DNA from: Antedon mediterranea
Taxonomy: Eukaryota; Echinodermata; Crinoidea; Comatulida; Antedonidae
NCBI RefSeq assembly: GCF_964355755.1
Contig: NC_092673.1
Coordinates: forward strand, 23,691,001 to 23,755,000
DNA: 64,000 nt
Reading direction: 5' to 3'
How positions within the stretch are numbered: position 1 is the stretch's first letter; every line of letters begins with the position of its first letter. The notes under the pieces are model-generated. The model was given only the letters and a program-made list of their open reading frames with translations. It was not told the DNA's origin and searched no databases. The position numbers and the translations under genes are program-made. Shown here piece by piece: positions 59,795 through 64,000 of this stretch.

Positions 59795-59922
59795 TAATAA
59801 ATTAACAATTTATTAACAAACTCAATAGTTCTTTTCAGAACTGAATATACAAGGTGTACCGCAACATTTGATTTCAAAATTCAAAGCTTCAAACAATAAA
59901 TAAATTCATTATTTTTCAACAG

Positions 59923-59982
59923 TTTTGGTAATCCTTTTCACGATGAAGAAAGTATCCTAGCTCCTTTAAACCAGTGCTGTAG
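59923..59982 (+). CDS. FAM20B: FAM20B-like kinase, coding exon 6
   Basis: 60 bp between TTTTTCAACAG and GTAAGT. It completes the serine codon left by exon 5, so the join reads LDNAKSFGNPFHDEESILAP and then LNQCC. This matches the LDNAKSFGNP...SILAPL.QCC stretch that follows the metal-binding aspartate in the family. It ends two bases into a codon (AG). The remaining part of the kinase, starting at the IR.S...RL region, was not found up to 64000. Confidence 0.93.
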
Positions 59983-60265
59983 GTAAGTCAATCCATAATC
60001 ATTCTACCTCATACATTTTCATGAGTTCATTGTATAAAATTGGCTTTAGGGCCAATATTACAAAGTCAATTCTATCAAAGTGAAATATTCCATCTGCCTG
60101 TTTAGCAGTTGAAATTATGGAACATGTTCCTGAAATGTGAAGCATGACTTTTGCCCTGAATCATAATTTGTCTTGTAACTAGATTTTGCTAGAAATTTAA
60201 AACAAAAATGTTCAGAATTGGACAGAATATATTGTTTTGGGGCGGTAAAGGCAAAGAAGCCGATA

Positions 60266-60376
60266 TTAAAGCTTTGTTCTCATACCATTGCGCAGTTCTA
60301 ATGAAATGTCGCTTGTGATTGGTCATTTTACTTGTGTTAAATTAATGCATTGCATCCTAGTGGGAACAGCACATTC
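60266..60376. mobile_element. small TIR element, AAGCTT...CTAGTGGGA family (copy 3)
   Basis: TTAAAGCTTTGTTCTCATACC at the left and TCCTAGTGGGAACAGCACAT at the right. Interior GCTTGTGATTGGTCATTTTA, the reverse of the CCAATCACAAGC word in copy 1. Confidence 0.5.
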
Positions 60377-61693
60377 ACTTTACTTCGTTATTATGCTGAA
60401 ACGAAAGCTTATAAATTAATTAACGTTTGTGTGCAGTATGTGCAATAGACCAATAAAATGTCTTGAATTTTGAATCAGTGGGGCAAATAATTTCATGTAG
60501 TGAAAGATGAAGGTTTTTATTTAAATGTTTCCCACCACTAACAAATCTGCAAAATGTTGAATTGTTTATGAAAATTGTCGGCGCTATTTGTTATTGTCTT
60601 TTTGTTTTTTCCATACCCGAGAAGATTTTTGTTTTATTACAAAGAAAGATGTTAACGTCTAGCGTGCTACTCTTTTATGACAACCCTTCAGTTTTTCTCC
60701 GAGAGGCCTGCTGTAACAGCAGCCTCAACTAAAGGGTTAATTGTCATTATCATACAGTATTTTATTGAATGTAGTTACCAGAAGGCATTCAATACCCTAC
60801 AAAGTAATAAATAAAAGTTTTTTCTTGTAAGTAACTTCTTTCTACCGTAATTTCAGATTCATATTTCCAATTTATACTATCACATCAAAATGTATTTATT
60901 GTAAAGCTTGCTGTAGGCGTCTCATCAGATATTCAATACCACTCTTCTGACATATAAAAATGACTACTAAATTTAGAATGGTGTCAGTGCTTCATTTAAA
61001 ATCAATACCATTAGAATGTGAATTTGAATTTAAATGGTTCTACCAAAAAAAAAAAAGTTTTAAAACATTAAAATAGAGAGGGCAGTATTTCTTTATATAA
61101 AGTTTTAGCCAGAGGCTGATTCTAAACTTCAATACATTCCAAGAAAGCTTCCAATGCCTTCCATTCAAGTAACCTCTGGAGAATCTTTCGCACAATGTCA
61201 GTAAATTCATTGTAAAAATCTTTGCAATACGAGTCAAGCAAGACAAATTAAAAGCTTATAGCATAATTGCAATAAGCACAACACATTTATGAACTCCTAT
61301 TAAAGAGATATTTTCAGGATTAAATAAAATGTTCTCTTAATAGAGGAGCATTGAGGAGAGGGTGGTAGTGGTCATGCAAGAATCTGTAATACCCTTTAAA
61401 TGACATGATTAAAATAAATTTATATAAAAATCAATTAGGTGCTAAAACATAACATAAGCTGTTCAGTTCTGTATACAATTTTCTATTGTTTAAACAAAAC
61501 ATCGCCATATTCCATTCCATGAAACAGAACAAGTGGCAGTGAGACGGAACACATACTGTATTAACCACTCATTTAAATCAACTTACATGATCTACAATGT
61601 TGGAAATTGCATTTGGATTTAAAAATTAAATGTTTTCATATGTACAAAATCATTGGTTGGATCACCAAGCTACTCTAATTTCACAATTTTTTC

Positions 61694-61783
61694 ATTTCAC
61701 GGAACGAAAGATGGCGCCTTTCAATTGTGTATTTAAATTTTCCATTATTTAACAACACAGCGCGGTCTTCCGTTCCTTGAAAC
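61694..61783. mobile_element. 90-bp TIR element
   Basis: TTTCACGGAACGAAAGATGG CGC at the left and GCGCGGTCTTCCGTTCCTTG AAAC at the right are imperfect inverted repeats. A related half (TTCCATTCCATGAAACAGAAC) is at 61511. Confidence 0.5.
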
Positions 61784-62216
61784 GGAACAAGAGTGAAAGT
61801 TCAGGAAAAAAAAGAGTGAATGTTAATGTTACTTTAAAAAGCTAAGTAGAAATAGAAATATTTTCCATCAAGATGACTTGAATTAAAATGTAATTTCTGA
61901 GAAAATGATTAAAGAATCTCAGATGGATTATGGGATACTTTTTACAAGTCTCCCACTGAATATTATTGACATACTGCAAAGATAACATATTTAACTACAC
62001 TTTTGCTTTACTGAGAAAATAAATTGAGTGTTTACTTAGGCCGATGTGTGCAATTTTTTTGTTATGTTTGGAAAGTATGAGAGCTTTAAAAATGTGTGAT
62101 TTATATTTTAAACATACTCAGATAATCACTTCTAAAATGAAGTTTAGGTAAATGTTTATTTTACATTGATTTGATAACAATCTTTACATACCATAGTGAC
62201 AATAACATTTTTTTTT

Positions 62217-63030
62217 GGGCCCTGTTTCTGCTGCCAACTAAATACCGTATATTATACGGTATTTTTTGAATACCGTATATATACGGTATATTTTTGGCAG
62301 CAGAAACTGCGCTCATAAAAAATATACCGTATTTTGTATACCGTATTTTCCCCACAAAATTTGTGGATAAAATACGGTATTTACAAATTTATACCGTATT
62401 TTTTGTACCCGTTTCTGCTGCCAATAAAAAATACCGTATTTTTTTTTTACATGACAAAAGGTCAACATTCGTGTTTTTATTTTCTGTCGCTGTCAGCTGT
62501 TTTACACACGTGTATATATATATTCGGCGAAAATGTGGAGCGAAGACGTCACAGTTTTACTAAATAAATTTGTGTGGGGAAGCTAAAATGTCTGGCCAAC
62601 TAAAAGGTAATAAAAGGGACAACCACATTTATAAAGACATTTCTAAAAAAATAAAGCAGGAGTATGGAATAGACTTGTCTCCAAAGCAAGTAAACTCAAA
62701 GCTGAAGAGCCTGCGAAAGCAGTACAACATTGCAAAATACAATAACTCGGGGAGGGAACGAATTAATTGTCCCCATTACGATGTTTTCTGTGCTCTCACA
62801 ACATCTCTATCACTAGGGCTAGGCTGTTGAAAGTGAGACGTAAAACTTCCTTTAATTATCGATCAAATAAATGAATGGCAATTTGGGTAAAAAAGATGAA
62901 ATTTAACACGACCACCCAAGAAGTATTGTTAGCAGAAACGGGGTACTAAAAAATACGGTATAAAAAATACCGTATTTTATACCGTATTTTTATACCGTAT
63001 TTTGAGCAGTTGCAGCAGAAACAGGCCCCT
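62217..63030 (+). mobile_element. TIR DNA transposon with Myb/SANT-like gene (possibly PIF/Harbinger-like)
   Basis: The left terminus GGGCCCTGTTTCTGCTGCCA and right terminus TTGCAGCAGAAACAGGCCCC are inverted repeats. Additional internal copies of the GCAGCAGAAAC word occur at about 62297, 62409 (inverted) and 62932. Between the termini are about a dozen ATACCGTATT motifs, in both orientations, clustered at each end. The only protein is a Myb/SANT-like fragment; no DDE transposase is present, so the element is non-autonomous. Assignment to PIF/Harbinger rests on the Myb-like protein and is provisional. Confidence 0.7.
62533..62830 (+). pseudogene. Myb/SANT-like DNA-binding protein, frameshifted
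   Basis: Starts at ATG 62533 with MWSEDVTVLLNKFVW, the usual tryptophan-acidic first helix of transposon Myb/SANT proteins. It then shifts by one base near 62575 into GEAKMSGQLKGNKRDNHIYK, followed by DISKKIKQEYGIDLSPKQVN and SKLKSLRKQYNIAKYNNSGR, the remaining two helices. The stretch ends after INCPHYDVF at TGA. In intact relatives these parts form one trihelix domain that binds transposon ends. The single-base break could be a true mutation or a sequencing error. Confidence 0.65.
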
Positions 63031-64000
63031 GGATAGCATACTTTCTGTTTCGTTTGCTATGAAAACAACTATATTTTCAAACTCCGTCATATTTCTACTT
63101 TTTCCAGCTCCTCCTTCTTCGTTTCGTCTTTTACTATATTTTTTCCTCCAGGGTTCACAGGTCATTGAAAAATTGGAAAAAAATTTGTTTACAAACCTGA
63201 AAATTAGTGGAAGTTTCAACCTCTTGTCACAATATTACAAAGTCGAGAATCAACGTGTAATATTGTGAATAAATTTCAACAAAATAACATACCCATGTAA
63301 TGCACAGTCTGATACTTTTTTCAAATGATGTATGTGTCAATTGTTACACAAACATTTTGTTACAAAATACAATATGGGTATTGCAAAACATGAAAATTAG
63401 TCCACAATGCAAGTCCTATCATTTGTCCAGGTTTGGTTTTCTTTAAAAAGTCATGGAAATAAATAGATAAGATGAGAATTTTTAAAATTTTATTTTACAC
63501 CATTTATACAAATATATCGCTTTTTCTATGACATTTTTAAGCTAGATTTAGTCAAGTAATTTTTTCTAGAATGGTCTTGGAAAATTAACTCTTGAGAAAG
63601 TTTATGAACCCTATAAGTTGTCTGTACTTTTCCTTTGTCCAGTAACATCATTAGTCAGAGTGTATTATTACCATTATCAATTATATTTCTTCAGGTGTTT
63701 TAAATTTCATCAACCTATTAACTACTCTTGGTTGGTTCATTATTTCAATGAAAATAACTGCATGTCATTTTGAGATTCCCTTAAATCGTTCAACATACCT
63801 ATAACTCTTTTTTCCTTCCTCATTCTAAAATATTTTGCCATGCCCATCTTTTAACACTGCATTTCTATTGTGATAATTTATCAATACAATTTTTACGGTT
63901 TATACTACATGACCTATGTTCTTTATCTCATAAAAGCTGTAAATGTTCCTAAAATTATGCTTTGCGTCTTTTATTATTGTAGTGTTAACAGTTTTAATAC

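Larger units (their letters stand above)
51068..59922 (+). other. FAM20B intron 5
   Basis: 8855 bp from GTAAGT to TTCAACAG. Holds a 365-bp foldback element, a truncated MITE, two copies of a 170-bp repeat, SINE and TIR-element remnants, and a decayed copy of exon 6 (59743). No other kinase exon is required. Confidence 0.75.
59983..64000 (+). other. FAM20B intron 6 (partial, runs off the window)
   Basis: Begins GTAAGT. Contains the TIR elements at 60266, 61694 and 62217. An acceptor-like TAATTTCAG at 60858 leads into a frame without family resemblance. No exon that continues QCCR/S was identified, so the 3' end of the gene is probably outside. Confidence 0.65.

Noticed and set aside
60915-60935. 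Third hammerhead candidate (CTGATGAG on the minus strand)
   Set aside because: No GAAA element or closing stems at the right distance.
60859-60960. FAM20B exon 7 after the TAATTTCAG acceptor at 60858
   Set aside because: The frame reads RFIFPIYTITSKCIYC and does not resemble the family sequence expected after QCC.
63695-63770. FAM20B exon 7 after the TTTCTTCAG acceptor near 63694
   Set aside because: The phase is compatible, but the peptide (RCFKFHQPINYSWL) has no resemblance to the family and stops after about 27 codons.
1-64000. CRISPR array, operon, prophage or bacterial defence island
   Set aside because: The window is eukaryotic with spliced genes. The tandem arrays have no spacer-repeat structure.

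Overview
The window is eukaryotic, intron-rich and AT-rich (roughly two thirds A+T by eye). It looks like nuclear DNA of a marine invertebrate. The gene content, the CR1/L2-type LINE, the tRNA-derived SINEs, the many MITEs and the very frequent TAGGCCTA palindrome would fit an invertebrate deuterostome such as an echinoderm, but the species call is only an inference. Two real protein-coding genes are visible; most other open frames are chance or repeat-derived.

Gene 1 (minus strand, 13684 to 9535) is a two-exon rhodopsin-class GPCR with all seven membrane segments, closest in feel to the kisspeptin/galanin/allatostatin-A group of peptide receptors. Its last ~150 coding bases, which encode the cytoplasmic tail, belong to a three-copy tandem array. 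The other two copies lie just past the stop codon and are decayed.

Gene 2 (plus strand, 22397 to beyond the right edge) is a FAM20B-type Golgi xylosylkinase. Six coding exons were located at 22397-23034, 24900-24986, 39543-39652, 41057-41228, 50876-51067 and 59923-59982. All junctions are phase-compatible and have GT/AG borders. The C-terminal part, about 90 residues in the family, was not found and probably lies beyond 64000. A 15-bp minisatellite of about 1 kb starts within 3 bases of the exon 3 donor, and a decayed second copy of exon 6 sits 180 bp upstream of the real one.

The space between and inside the genes is mostly transposon debris: several MITE families with recognisable terminal inverted repeats, a MITE split by an L2-like LINE that is itself split by an antisense retroposon (14604-16577), tRNA-derived SINEs, and many local tandem duplications. 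Two items stand out. At 19398-19446 there is a complete hammerhead ribozyme core in the gap between the genes. At 62217-63030 there is a terminal-inverted-repeat element that carries a frameshifted Myb/SANT-like protein and about a dozen copies of an ATACCGTATT motif. No defence system, operon or wholly new pathway is visible.
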